In this document: in pieces, positions 1 through 10,612 of the stretch | Layout of the letters: each line of letters opens with the position of its first letter | Numbering within the stretch: the first letter of the stretch is position 1 | DNA from: Leucocoprinus leucothites | Lineage: Eukaryota > Basidiomycota > Agaricomycetes > Agaricales > Agaricaceae | Direction: 5' to 3' | DNA: 42,240 bases | NCBI GenBank assembly: GCA_013368445.1 | Contig: JAACJO010000068.1 | Location: 1 to 42,240, forward strand | Position numbers and translations under genes: made by a program | The notes under the pieces: model-generated | Seen by the model: only the letters and a program-made list of their open reading frames with translations | What the model was told of the DNA's origin: nothing | The model's database searches: none

Positions 1-540
1 ACAAGGGTCGGTCTTGAAGTAGGATTTGAGAAGTCGATAGATGGCTGAAGAGATCATGAAAGAATCGTTGATCGCGATCATGCCAACTCCAGGGTTGCGG
101 TACCAGCAGGGTTGACCGCGACGCGTGATCGATGCGTCCATGATGTCGTCAGAAACGAGAAAATACGCTTGCAGCTGATAATGCGTCAGTGAGGGCGATA
201 AATGACGGATCAGAGGACGTACGAGCTCGATGCACCATCCGAGTACTGCAGCCTTCACGTATTCTTCCTCAGTGAGGGATCGACGCTTGAGGATCTCGAC
301 GGTATCAACGACTGACATCCCGCGGTTCAATTTTCCACCCGGTACGTTGTAATCCAAACTCTGCATAATATCGGTTACGACCGGATTTTTTTCGCTGAAG
401 GAAACGAGAAAACGCACCCTCCTGTACCAGCTCATCACGTCCTCTGGTATGTTATTCTTCCTCAGCTCATCAACAAGCTCGTCGGCAATCCTCGCGTACA
501 CCTTTTCAAATCTCGCGCGACGAGCTGCCTTGTCAGCCAT
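1..540 (-). CDS. ERG20: Farnesyl diphosphate synthase, 5' part (3' part lies outside the window)
   Basis: Condenses isopentenyl diphosphate with dimethylallyl and geranyl diphosphate to give farnesyl diphosphate for sterols, heme A, dolichol and prenylation; cytosolic. The reading starts at the ATG at 538-540 and is open for 106 codons. A 48-base intron at 175-222 (gtacgt...cag) then joins [16 protein letters not shown] without a shift. The first aspartate-rich motif DDIMD (136-150) is followed by [11 protein letters not shown] and [11 protein letters not shown], both hallmarks of eukaryotic farnesyl diphosphate synthases. The N-terminal [11 protein letters not shown] motif is also present. 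The second aspartate-rich motif must lie beyond the left edge. No defect is seen in this part. The gene is normally single copy and essential, so it marks the core side of the chromosome arm. Confidence 0.95.
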   Translation of the reverse strand, partial: MADKAARRARFEKVYARIADELVDELRKNNIPEDVMSWYRRVRFLVSFSEKNPVVTDIMQSLDYNVPGGKLNRGMSVVDTVEILKRRSLTEEEYVKAAVLGWCIELVRPLIRHLSPSLTHYQLQAYFLVSDDIMDASITRRGQPCWYRNPGVGMIAINDSFMISSAIYRLLKSYFKTDPC

Positions 541-821
541 TGTGTGCAGTAGAGGTTGTGGTGGTGGTGTTAAAGAAAGAGGAGATGATCGATGGATAAG
601 GAGGAATGAATGGACAAGACCCTTGCCGTCGTACGACTTGGTGGTGGGGCCTTCATATCTCTCTTTTCGGTTTGGACCACTTTATTGTTTTCCGATCATA
701 AGTAAATTGATTATGTAATCAAATAATACGCTCCGCTATGATCTGCCCTCCGATACCGATGGTCTCGCCCCGAAACACAGATGAGTATGATGCGGCCAAC
801 TGAAGAGGCAAGGTGTATGTA

Positions 822-2927
822 TTATAAGTCGTCATGTAGTGGATGTTCAGGAGGTAATGGCGAACATTGCCAGACGGGGCTCTGAAGGAGCCGAATATCG
901 TCAGGATGGGCGGTAAACGAAGAAAGATGGTCGGAAGTGAAAGCATGGGAGTTGTTGTGCTGGTGATATGGAAGCGGGGTGGAAGCCGATACAATTGGTG
1001 AGTATGCCGAAAATGACTGATATGGTGTATCTGTGGTGTGCGACGACGGATGACCTTGGACAGGTGATGAAGATGAACTTGGGGCAAGAGGCGATGATCC
1101 AGCGCGTTTACTCTTCCGTACACGAATGGTAGGAGATTTTGCTACTAGACTGGCAAGGCCCGTCCGGAATCGTTTCGGAGACGAAGGCGCTGGAGACCTA
1201 GGAAGTGGTGGAGAACTAGGAGGCACGGGAGAGCTCGGAGCTGTAGCGAAGGACGTGGTTGGGGATGAGACGGGATAGGGCGAGTTGGGATACTGATATG
1301 GTGATACGGGGGGAGATGTAGGCGGCGGTGGGTGTACAATGTATGAAGTGGATGGCAATAATGGTGTTGCCATCACACTTGCAGGAGAAGGTAGTGGGCT
1401 AGGCTGGAACGTCGGGGGCGATAGGATATAAGGCGTTCCTGGAGGTAACGGCGTCGAGGCCGCTAATGGTGATGAGGTGAACTGACTGTACGGAGACGTA
1501 GGTGGTGATTGATATATGTATGAACCGTTCGGCGGTAATGGTGTCGCAGCGTCAGCAAATCCTCGTGGTGTGAATTGTGGTGATGATGGTGGTAATTCCA
1601 GTTGGTTTACTCTCGGAGTCGGCGTTGATTCTGGGGTTGGAAGGAAGTTACTGTGAGATGTTCCTGTATTCGTCGACGTCGTATGAGAGGGTTGAAGAAT
1701 GGAATCGATAGAGGGAAGCGGGGAAAAATCGGGAGGGGGTGGGCTAATGGGCCAATCGCGTTCAAACCAAGTACCCGGAATCAACGCGATAGGGAGCAGC
1801 CAAGTCGCAGTGAGAGTAACGCCGTATCCTTGGTCATAAGCCCTGATAGCACCCCAGCTCCATGAAATGAACGTTCCGATCGATCCCAGGAACGGTCCGA
1901 TTTGTTGAAGGAGGAAGAGAGTCGGACGAAGAGGGAGTGGCAGGGTGTTGACTGGGAGGTTGTTGAAAAACCAGGTGAGCGCGGTCGTAATCATAGCTGT
2001 ACGTCGAGCAGCCTCCAGCTGCTTATCGTCTAGAATATCGAGCACAGGAGGTGGGAGATACCTTCAGTTCACGAAAATCAGTTAAGCTACAGAAATGTTG
2101 ATACAAAAATACACTCACATCCGATAACCCCACCACATGCATTGGATAGAGAGTTTGTCCTTGGAAGGAACCCAAGCTCTCTGTGCTCGTACACGCCTCA
2201 CACGTGTCCGAGGGCTCATAGGCGGCTGGCCTTCCTCAGTACGCGGAGGCGGAGGTATCGGTTGTTGTGTAGACTGCGTAACAAACCACGAAGTAAAACT
2301 CGTCGGCAGGGTATTAGCCCATGACCAGCCGGGAATAGGTGCTGGTGCTGGTGTAAGTCCTTGATCAGCTGTTCCTGCTTCCTCCTCCTCCTCTTGCTCT
2401 TCTATGATTACCTCGGATTCGGCTAATTCGACGAGAGAACCTTGCACGGGAAGCAAGGGAGAATAAACCATGACACTTGATGAGTCGGAATATGTGTCCG
2501 ATGCGGTATCGTTCTGCGATAGCTCGGCCACCCTTGGAGGTCTCGGTGACCCTATGCCATCGAGCATATTCCATACGCTCGTCCGCCGGTCGTCGAGTGA
2601 GCCGTTCATCATCACAGGGCTCCTTAAAGCCTCAACGATCTCCTGGTCAGTGAGAGATGAGGATGGAAGGCCCTGGGATTCGTGTTCATCGTGGTTTTCC
2701 TGAGTAGAAGTAGATGCTGCCGTAGTAGAAGGCGAAGGCGTCGGGAGTTTGTGTATAAGCGCCTGTATTCGACGAGCCAGAGAAAATGGCTCAGCGGCGG
2801 GAGCTTCAGCTACTGCGGCATCCTGAGCAACATTTGTGGTAGCTTGTGGTTTTCTGAGGACGGATTTGAACCAGGAAGGAGCACCGTCGGGCATGGAACG
2901 ATGTGGATGTGATTCAGCAGCACACAC
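822..2927 (-). CDS. Proline/serine-rich protein with hydrophobic segments, function unknown
   Basis: Two exons, 2119-2927 and 822-2061, joined across a 57-base intron (gtgagt...aag), give 682 codons in one frame; the total length divides exactly by three, which supports the splice. The first ATG (2925-2927) is used; an in-frame ATG 11 codons later (MPDGAPSWF) is an alternative. The first ~260 residues are acidic and low complexity. Around the splice junction lies the best-ordered part (WWGYRMYLPPPVLDILDDKQ), followed by two hydrophobic stretches, one at FLLQQIGPFLGSIGTFISW and one at TLTATWLLPIALIPG. These could be membrane helices or hairpins. The remaining ~280 residues are Pro/Ser/Thr-rich tandem-like sequence with SPLPP-type motifs and a basic patch (VRKSKR). 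I do not recognise the family. It lies 281 bases upstream of ERG20 on the same strand. Confidence 0.8.
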
Positions 2928-3448
2928 ACCATGAGGTCACTTGCCTGCCATCAACACAGCCACAGGTCACTGTATGTGATCATCTTTAGCTACCCTCTAC
3001 CTATTCGACTGGTGACAACTATCTGACAAACGCATATCAGAAAAAATATAAACCTGCGACTGAAGAAGATCATCGTCGAGCGGAAGCCTCGTGATTGGCG
3101 CACCTACCCATTGTTCATTACATTACAATGCCTCTCTCGAGATTGGAACACCACTTTTTCTTTACGAGTCGATTACTCTGGGTGCATAGCCGTGCAACTA
3201 CCATCGATTCGGAACAAGCACTTTGTCTATCCACGCTCGCCTCGTGGCTGATCTATCCATTCGGAGATTCTACTTCTAATTCTAAGGCTGCGTGTACCAT
3301 GGGTTAATTCCTCGTTGAGCGGCTGCGATCTGTGGGTGGTGCGAGTCTCTGTATCAATGTGCAGTATAAAATTGAACATTTTATGAGAGAACCAACGGCA
3401 GGGTAACCCGCAGCGAGGGAAAAACGCCCGCCGAAAGAAGAATACTAC
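2928..3448. other. Intergenic, promoter side of the proline-rich gene
   Basis: About 520 bases. An A/T-rich stretch (aaaaaatataaacc near 3040) lies about 110 bases upstream of the start at 2927. On the - strand it has to be read in reverse, so it is not a clear TATA box. The 70-codon open frame at 3095-3307 has no recognisable motif and is not called. Confidence 0.4.
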
Positions 3449-4657
3449 TCAAACGGTTACAGGCGGGCACGGTACACTGCTGACATCCACGACAATACAA
3501 ACCGTATAATAGTAAATCTCCTGCAACGGCTCATTGCCTGACTCCTTGTAGGGCGTTACTCCCACAAGGTTATGGGTTGGAGGAGTAACCCACTCCACAT
3601 TGATGCTCCGGGCTCTGTTATCCTCGATATCACCCCTGTATGCTCTGGCCCCCTCCTCTCTCAGTGTCTCCTCGGATTCGCCAGCATTCCAGACGATAAG
3701 TCCATCGTCATCATTCCCCAGAAGATAGTTTATTTGAGTGTCGTTGCAGCTGTCTTCGTCTCGTCCCTCAAGCGGATACGTTAACAAGAGCTGAAATTGA
3801 TCACCCCAGGACCCATAGCTGGAGTCGTAAAGATATCTTAGCGATGGTCGGAGTCCTACATCACTCAGAGCATAGAAGAGAAAGGCATCTGGGCCTTTGA
3901 GATCCTCCATCCCGGGATAATAGTCTTCAGTGAAGTCTTTTGGGTACTGATATTCGAGCCCAAACCCGAGATAGCGATATTGTCGAACAAATGAAGCGTC
4001 CCGAAACGCTTGACGGAGCAGTATCGTGAAGTCGTTTTCAGGAATTGGGATACGCGAAGAAGGGACAATCGGTGGTGCACGTGATGGGTCGTAGTATAGA
4101 TTAAACGTGATGGTGATACGAGCGCCTGTGGTAACTTCAAGAACTTCGTGTTCGACGTCGCTGTAGAATGCTACGTATGCCACTGACGGAGAAGTCGCAG
4201 AGCCAAGTAGAGTGGGAGTATCAAAGTTGAAGGACCGAGCACGGTGGCGGAGAACGAGGTTCCCACCCATGTGTGGCGTGGGGAGCGTGAAAACTAACGA
4301 TCCGAACATTTGATCAGAGCGTGGGGTGTCTTGATGAACCTTGAAAAATCCTCCTTGGGCTAAAGAGTAGCTTAGTAACACCACTTATAGTGCAAAAGAA
4401 TACTCACTATAAATGTTCAACTTGGACACCTCGGCACGAAATCCTTTGTTGAACTTGGCCCAAGGACTAAGCTGGTGAGCAAGTTGCGCGATAAAGTTTC
4501 CGGAGTCCGGATTGAAGCGCCATGCAAACAAATTGTCTTCAAGTTTCAAAGCCTTTCGGTAAGTATCGTCAAGCACGCTTTCAGCTCCTCTGCCGAACGG
4601 AGCAGGCGAGCAGGCATCGACGAGATCTTGGATATCTCCCTCGGAAATAGCTGCCAT
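3449..4657 (-). CDS. Prolyl-4-hydroxylase-like Fe(II)/2-oxoglutarate oxygenase
   Basis: Exons 4408-4657 and 3449-4359, with a 48-base intron (gtgagt...ttag), give 386 residues in one frame. The shorter acceptor closer to the donor would insert extra residues before the conserved GGFFKVHQDTPRS motif; the acceptor at 4360 gives LNIYTQGGFFKVHQD, which fits the family better. Visible iron and cosubstrate ligands are H92 and D94 (HQD), H154 in DVEHEV, and R164 in TGARITITFNLYYD, the classic double-stranded beta-helix set. The neighbouring TLPTPHMGGNLVLRH segment is also typical of the fungal prolyl-hydroxylase-like group. These proteins are common in Agaricomycetes and their substrates are mostly unknown. 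The start is the ATG at 4655-4657; the frame is open a little further upstream but without another ATG. No break is visible. Confidence 0.85.
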
Positions 4658-4693
4658 GTTTAGAAGACTGATTGGTGGTTTTGTCAATATATT

Positions 4694-4966
4694 TTATGAA
4701 ATATGACTGGAGAAATCACCGTACTGATGAGAGCCGTCCTTTCGTGTATAGTAAAGGTGGGATTCTGGGCCTTTCAAGTTCACTACACCGCTAGTCCACG
4801 GCTCATGTTCTCGCTCTTGAACTTTTAAAGTATCTCGAAGTCCTTGAATGTAGTCTTGATCCATGTCAATCCTTTTTTTGGTCAGTGTTTCAAATGCAAG
4901 AGTAGAGAGGGATTCCAAGTGGTCGTGGTTCAAGTCACTGATCGCAGTGACTAACAGGCTGGTCAC
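4694..4966 (-). pseudogene. Open fragment with a local echo of the 2OG oxygenase next door
   Basis: A 90-codon open frame just upstream of the oxygenase on the same strand. It has no ATG until internal codon 35, so it is probably not an independent gene. The segment LKGPESHLYYTRKDG resembles LKGPDAFLFYALSD in the intact neighbour, which suggests either a remnant of a duplicated oxygenase or a gene of another kind that lost its 5' end. It could also be noncoding. Confidence 0.3.
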
Positions 4967-5204
4967 AACAAGTTAAGGGGGATTACGTCAGGCGATCACG
5001 CCTCCTCATGGACTACTACAATCACAACTCCCTCGCCGCCAAACTCGAGTGCGGTAGGCTCATTAAATTTTGGCACAATATAATACGCTCACAAATAACC
5101 TCAGTTCTTGACAGTAAACAGACACAGCACTTCTGCCATGCCTCACTCGAGCGCCAGCTGTTGCAGGCCTAGACAGGGCGTATAGAACCTAGTAATATAG
5201 TCCG

Positions 5205-5830
5205 AGAGATGGGGTCAGACTTCCAAAATTAATTTTTGTATGTGGGCGCCTAAAATTAATTTTGTATTCAGTATGGGAGGAGGGGCTACACCCACTGGCA
5301 TGCGCACGAATAAGCGCCCACGAGCACCCGTCAGCACACAACAAAATTAATTTTAGACGCCTAAGTGAATATATTAGTCTACAGATACACAGGTAGAGTG
5401 CACGATACAAAATTAATTTTAAGCGCTGTACAATCAATTCTGAAGGGTGGTACAGGTAAAGTACACGATGAAAATTAGTTTTAGGCGCCCAAGATAATGA
5501 TTTGGTAGAGGAGACAAAATTAATTTTTAGTGCTGTAATACTAATCTACAGAGACATAGGCAGAGTGCACAATAAATTTAATTTTAGGCGCCGTACAAAA
5601 CTAATTTTAGGCGCCATACAAAACTAATTTGTCGCAGATAAGCAAGGGGCATAATAAATTTAATTCTAGGCGCTCATCGCGATAATTTTATTGTATGAGC
5701 GTCAGAAATTAATTTCTGACACTCATATTGGAGAGGCTCAGGTGTGATAATTAGTTTCTGGCGCCCGTCCCAATAAATCCTAGCCAGGGGAGTATAATAC
5801 AATGGGCGCCAAAAATTAATTTTTATCACA
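5205..5830. repeat. Field of short palindromes: AAAATTAATTTT alternating with GGCGCC
   Basis: The 12-base perfect palindrome AAAATTAATTTT occurs at 5225, 5252, 5343, 5409, 5516 and 5812, with several one-base variants between. The palindrome GGCGCC occurs at 5245, 5484, 5587, 5610, 5758 and 5805, usually within 10 bases of an AT palindrome. A loose phrase (cAAAATTAATTTTaGGCGCC) recurs at 30-100 base spacing. The field holds no convincing gene. The unit is too irregular for a simple microsatellite. Confidence 0.85.
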
Positions 5831-6006
5831 TACCCTACATCCTCCCCCTACTCTTGCAGCTGGAAGTCTGCCCAGACTTCCGGGCCATATATCTAAGCCT
5901 GGACCACTCTGGCAAGCCCTTTTCCATAATACATGCCATACTGATCCATTAGACGACTCTATAAACTAACCTACATCTAGATATTGAATATTTACCCCAC
6001 TTTTGG
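5831..6006. other. No gene seen
   Basis: Short unique stretch between the palindrome field and the 38-base tandem repeat. No open frame or structured repeat is visible. Confidence 0.5.
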
Positions 6007-6139
6007 TACCCGATCGGGTCCAACAGCACCCACTTGATTGGCTCTACCCGATCGGGTCCGATTGCACCCACTTGATTGGCTGACCATACCCTTCATTTCT
6101 TGGTGTCGACACACCCAATGGCTTCCTACCCGATCGGGT
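6007..6139. repeat. 38-base tandem repeat carrying the palindrome ACCCGATCGGGT
   Basis: Two adjacent near-identical 38-base units (6007-6044 and 6045-6082) each begin tACCCGATCGGGTcc and end cacccacttgattggct. A third copy of the 12-base palindrome is at 6128-6139, after a diverged spacer. A related CCCGATCGGG core recurs at 27098-27107 inside an intron of the JmjC gene. It lies next to the decayed Ty3/gypsy relic and may belong to it. Confidence 0.8.
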
Positions 6140-6179
6140 CACTGTACCCTTCAGTTCCTGCAGCCCACACACCCAACTG

Positions 6180-8560
6180 GTTGAATAGTTACTGACTTCA
6201 AAATCACCCGAGGACAATAGTAGTGTGGAGTTGAAGCGAGCCTTGAGTACAAGTTCCTTCACCTTTGCAAGATCTTGGACGTTATTGAGGTGCTCCCAGA
6301 CAAATCTTCGAATTTTTGGGATTTTCAGGTATAGTTTCAAAGTTGTCATTGGGTGTCTCAAAGTGTGTTTTAGGTCCCTTGACGGGTATGTCATCTACAA
6401 AGGGACAGGCGACATTGGGGATTTCATCTTAAAGAAGGAAAGTGAGATTTCCATGTTGGATCTCCATTGAATTGGTGTACCCCTAGGGATAGAGGTGAGC
6501 CGAAGGCTGCCGAGAGGAGTTTAAAACATAGTAAGATCCACATCCCAAGATTCTGGAGCAAGGGCATGCTGATCAAAGCCAACAAATAAATCAAATACAC
6601 TATAACAGCCATGGCCACCAAATGATTCCGCATACTGAGGAGGCCCAGAGTCGACTCCTTGCTCGCATTGACAGACTCCATGACCATACATTCAGTCCCA
6701 AGGAGAGGGAGACCAAGTTTCCCCCATACATCCTTCTGGATAGCGATAATCTGCGGGCCTCCATTGAGAATGGCATATACAGCGACCTTCCCATTGAGTT
6801 ATAACGAGATTGTGCACAAATCTTCGACGTGGTTGGCTACAACAAGAGGATTGGATAGGAGGAGATGATGTTGACAGAAGAAGTTTGGGTGAAAATTTCA
6901 TCGCAGCTGGCTTCTCCAAGGGCAGAGACAGTTGTAGCAGATGTAGTGGGTACTCTGCGAGTGTTTAGCTACTCCCTGACGTGTTTCCGAACCTCCGGAG
7001 CGATCTCATAAAGTTCCTTGTGAGTTAAAGTGATTGTTCCATCGATACTATTTCCTGATTTTCGGACAGAGACCAAGGAAAAGGTGGTCGTGGTTCATTT
7101 TTTAGCTCGAAAACTCCTGACTATGACATGCTGAAGTGCACTACTAAAGTCCCTGTGGAAAACTAGTGACTAAAGTTCTAAACCAAAGTAAATAGGCTTA
7201 TTCTAAAAAAAGGAACAACAGGAGCTCAATAACAAAACTGATATAAAATATATAGTAGTCGGTGATGGATGCCCGGATGCAAAATGCAAGTGCAGACGGA
7301 AGCCCATCTCCACACCACATCCCCAGGAACTGTGACGTTGTTGGTGATTTTGGACAGGGGGAAACTGGAATGATGACTGGGGGGAGGGATGTAATGGAGC
7401 ACCAATTTTTCCAGCTAGGCGAGTGAGGAATGCTTCGGAATTGAGGATCCACTTGGGCGAGGACAAATCAAATGTCTCGCGAGGTCCTGGAGCAACTGGA
7501 ATGTTGGTAGGGGCTGGAAAGGATTTTGGGTTGGAAGGAGGTATCGATGAAAGTGTAGGTGTCATCCCAGTGGTGCTTCCATCCAGTAAGAATCTAGCAG
7601 CCCATTTGACAGTGCTAATATCCCATGGTTCATCTAGGGGATAAAGTGGGTTCTGTATGCGAAGCTGTTCACAAAGGAGGCCACGAAAATTAATGTGGAA
7701 TCCGGCCACGAAGAGTTTATTTCGCTCTCAAAGAAAAATGCATTTTTGCTCCAGTAAGAACGATGCTTGGGTAATAAAATTTCGATAATATTTGCCAAGC
7801 TGAATTTTGCTTTGCATAGGTACTGCTCCGCTATTCTCAACCAAGATCTCAAGATCGGTGACAGTGTATCAGGCGGAATCCTCGGATCCGGGGTACAGAG
7901 AGGTGATATCTACTTTAAACTGATGCCAGTTGTCACTGCACACTGATGGACAACTGTTCCAGGTATTATAGTTGTGTGGCTCGAGGTAGCGAAGAGTGTG
8001 GTTGATCAAGTCTCGTTGGTTAAGGCCACATTCTCAGCCAAGGATCTCTACCTCCTCCAAGAATCGTCAAAGCGAGTGAGGATGTCCATCAAAATGGGGA
8101 GCGGTGCAATCATACTGTCCAGGCATGTGGCGGACCTGAGGTGGAGGTTGATAGACAGGATAGGGAAGTGGAGGAGGCTGTATCGGTGGGTATCTGAAGT
8201 TTTGGCCAGCTGGCAGCTGCTGTTGATTTCCCCAATATGCAGGGACGAAGCGAGGATGAGGAGGGACTGGCAGGGGGTGGTGAATAGGAGGTGGGTTAAG
8301 ATGGGGATAGTTGGGAGGCTGTTGGTGTTGCTCGTCGTGGGGTGGCTGATTCTCATCCGCATGAGGAGCGAGGTCAGGATGACTACCAGGGACTTTGTGG
8401 GGGTTCTGATGCGAGGCCATACTATTTTCAGAATCGAGTTTACTCAAGTGTACAGATACGGGGTCAGAACCAGGAGGGACTTCAGAATTGAAATCAAAGA
8501 ATTCTTCTACAGTGGTGAGAGAGTTGATAGAGACGTTGTTAGGATTTTGGAGCAAGAGAG
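6180..8560 (-). mobile_element. Decayed Ty3/gypsy retrotransposon (gag, protease and reverse transcriptase remnants)
   Basis: Read from right to left: a proline-rich gag N-terminus (8067-8555, ending HFDGHPHSL); a gag core (about 7860-8060) with WHQFKVDITSLYPGSED then YTVTDLEILVE; GKYYRNFITQASFLLEQ; and FHINFRGLLCEQLRIQNP (7560-7800). Then come protease-like pieces (VMESVNASKESTLGLL, about 6600-6680) and a reverse-transcriptase piece, FVDDIPVKGPKTHFE plus PENPKIRRFVWEHLNNVQ (about 6280-6420). The order gag-protease-RT and the wording match basidiomycete Ty3/gypsy elements. Frames change many times and stops interrupt, and most of the reverse transcriptase and all of the integrase are missing. 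It is a dead fossil with internal deletions. Confidence 0.75.
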
Positions 8561-9339
8561 AAATCTCGTGGGCGAGATTTCAAGGAATACTGGTCGACGG
8601 AATGGGTTTTGAAGCCCCTTGCGGTGGGCTCCAGTTGAAGAGATGAGAAACAGGTAAAAGACGAAATAACATGTGAGCGCGACCAAATCCAACAGTCGCT
8701 GGGCTCCAAGACCAACCCAGGATGTCGACGAAGTGATTAGCGAGGGGTAGAGATGGAAATTAAGTGACAGGAGAGATGAGAGAGGCAAGAGAGAAAATGA
8801 GTAGAAAAGGTAAAGGAAATTTCTTAGAGAGTTCAGAGCTTTGGAACAGGGGTAAACGGGTCTAGAATTTACTAAATATCGACTATCGTTGTACAGTTTA
8901 TCTAACAACGATATCTAAAATTTTTATGACACAGAGTTTTTGTATGAAGGAGAAAACTAAGACATCAGTAAATTAGTGTCAAAAATTCGTTCTGTAATTT
9001 AATATTTAGAGCCATAATGAAATTTAAAACAGAAGCGATACCAGAAGGAGAGATTCTATGACTAGTTAGAATGTAAAACTTGAACAAAGATTTCAATGAA
9101 AGCGAAAAAAAAATCAAGGAGGAAGGTTAAAGAGATATTAAAGAGGACTATACCCAAATATGTCCATTTCCAAGGGATCAGATTCCTGGTAAGTAACCAC
9201 CGGCGTCATTTCTGAGAAGTTGCATGAGTCAGAGTGCTCGGTGTGTCAGGGATCGGAAGGTAGAGGGGAATTGGTGGAGTACTGTAAAGGGCACTCTGGT
9301 GTGATCATTTGATCTGGTGACTTTTAGTGGGAGATGTCA
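8561..9339. other. Noncoding stretch between the two retroelement relics
   Basis: AT-rich, without a supported gene. The part next to gag (8561-8900) may be the 5' leader or LTR of the Ty3/gypsy element, since it lies directly upstream of gag on the - strand. No matching second LTR was recognised. Confidence 0.4.
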
Positions 9340-10612
9340 TCGGATACGAAGTTCACAAGTAGCTGGTGACATATCTCCACATCGCAGCATTACTAAATGG
9401 AGAACTGGAGGAGGAGATTTACATGAAGGTGCCGGAGGTATTTCTGAAGCATGGGGGTGGTAAACAATGCTGGAAATTGTTGAAAGTGTTGTATGGGTTG
9501 AAACAGGCGGGGAGACAATGGAAGATCAAGTTGAGTGAGGTGTCAAAGCTTGGCTTAATAAAATCTACCCCTGATGGATACCTTTACATCTTGCGAGACG
9601 GCAGTAAAATTGTGATGTTGGTACTGGTGTATGTGGACAATATGGCTATGGCGACCCCAATGACAGGCAATCCAATGGTTCAAGCTGAAATCGGGCGTTC
9701 TTTTTGATATCACTGAGCTAGGTGAGCTCAAACATATCTTAGGCCTAGTCGTCACAATGGATTGTTTGGATTGGGCGATCCATGTTTCTCAGACAGGATA
9801 TGTACACAAAATTCTCACGTGTTTGGGAATGGAAAATGAAACTCCTGTCTCAACACCTCTACCTGTCAAGCACGATCTCTCGACCGCACAATGTCCAGTC
9901 ACTGACTATGAGAAGTGGGAACACCAGGAATATGCAGGTGACTTGCATTTCCTCTCGATCATCGGATCCCTACTCTTCGCCACTCAATCTCAACCCGACA
10001 TACAACACGCAGTCAGTCTCATCTTTCAGTTTGCAGGAAACCCGGACATCGCTCATCTAGAGGCTTCCAAATTCATTCTGTGATACCTCAAGGGTACAGC
10101 GGAATATGGTCTCATTCTTGGCCAGCGTGGATTGGAGAGTTTTGACTTAGTTGGGTGGACAGACTCAAATTTGGCTCAGCACCCAGATGATCACCTTTCT
10201 GCTGGAGGTTTTGTATTTGAGGCTGCAGGGAGCATTGTGACATGGTAGCCTAAGAAGCAGCCAACAGTAGCCACTTCTTCTGTTGAAGCGGAGTACATGG
10301 CATCGGCAAATGCTACAAAGGAAGCAGTTTGATTAAGGATATTGCTGAAGGATATGGATTCCCCTCAGGTAACAGCTACTATCATTTTCGCAGACAATAA
10401 AGGCTGTATTGCACTCGCTCATAACCCAGTCAATCACTCGCACGCAAAGCATATTGACATTCGACATCATTTTATTTGCGAATGCATTGAGCGCGGCGAG
10501 ACGTTACATGTCTACAGAAGACATGCTTGGCAACATCTTAACAAAACAGCTCCCCCGCAAAGCCTTCAAAAAACTCCGTGCTCGCTTGGGGGTCATACCT
10601 GGAGTCTGATAT
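9340..10612 (+). mobile_element. Decayed Ty1/copia retrotransposon, reverse transcriptase and RNase H
   Basis: The reading begins inside the reverse transcriptase (LNGELEEEIYMKVPEVF, then LLKVLYGLKQAGRQW) and runs through YVDN, ELGELKHILGLVV, GSLLFATQSQPDIQHAV, then RNase H (SSVEAEYMASANATKEAV, FADNKGCIALAHNP, HAKHIDIRHHFI) to the C-terminus (LTKQLPRKAFKKLR...), the standard copia order. The catalytic YVDD is YVDN. There is a frameshift near 9705, in-frame stops at 10081, 10246 and 10330, and another frameshift near 10500. Gag, protease and integrase are absent. A 3' LTR may begin at TGTCGAAAG near 10628, just after a purine-rich tract, but its far end is not clear. Confidence 0.85.

Noticed and set aside
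7974..8612. 212-codon + strand frame, Arg/Val-rich
   Set aside because: Antisense of the gag remnant of the Ty3/gypsy element, whose - strand reading has family motifs.
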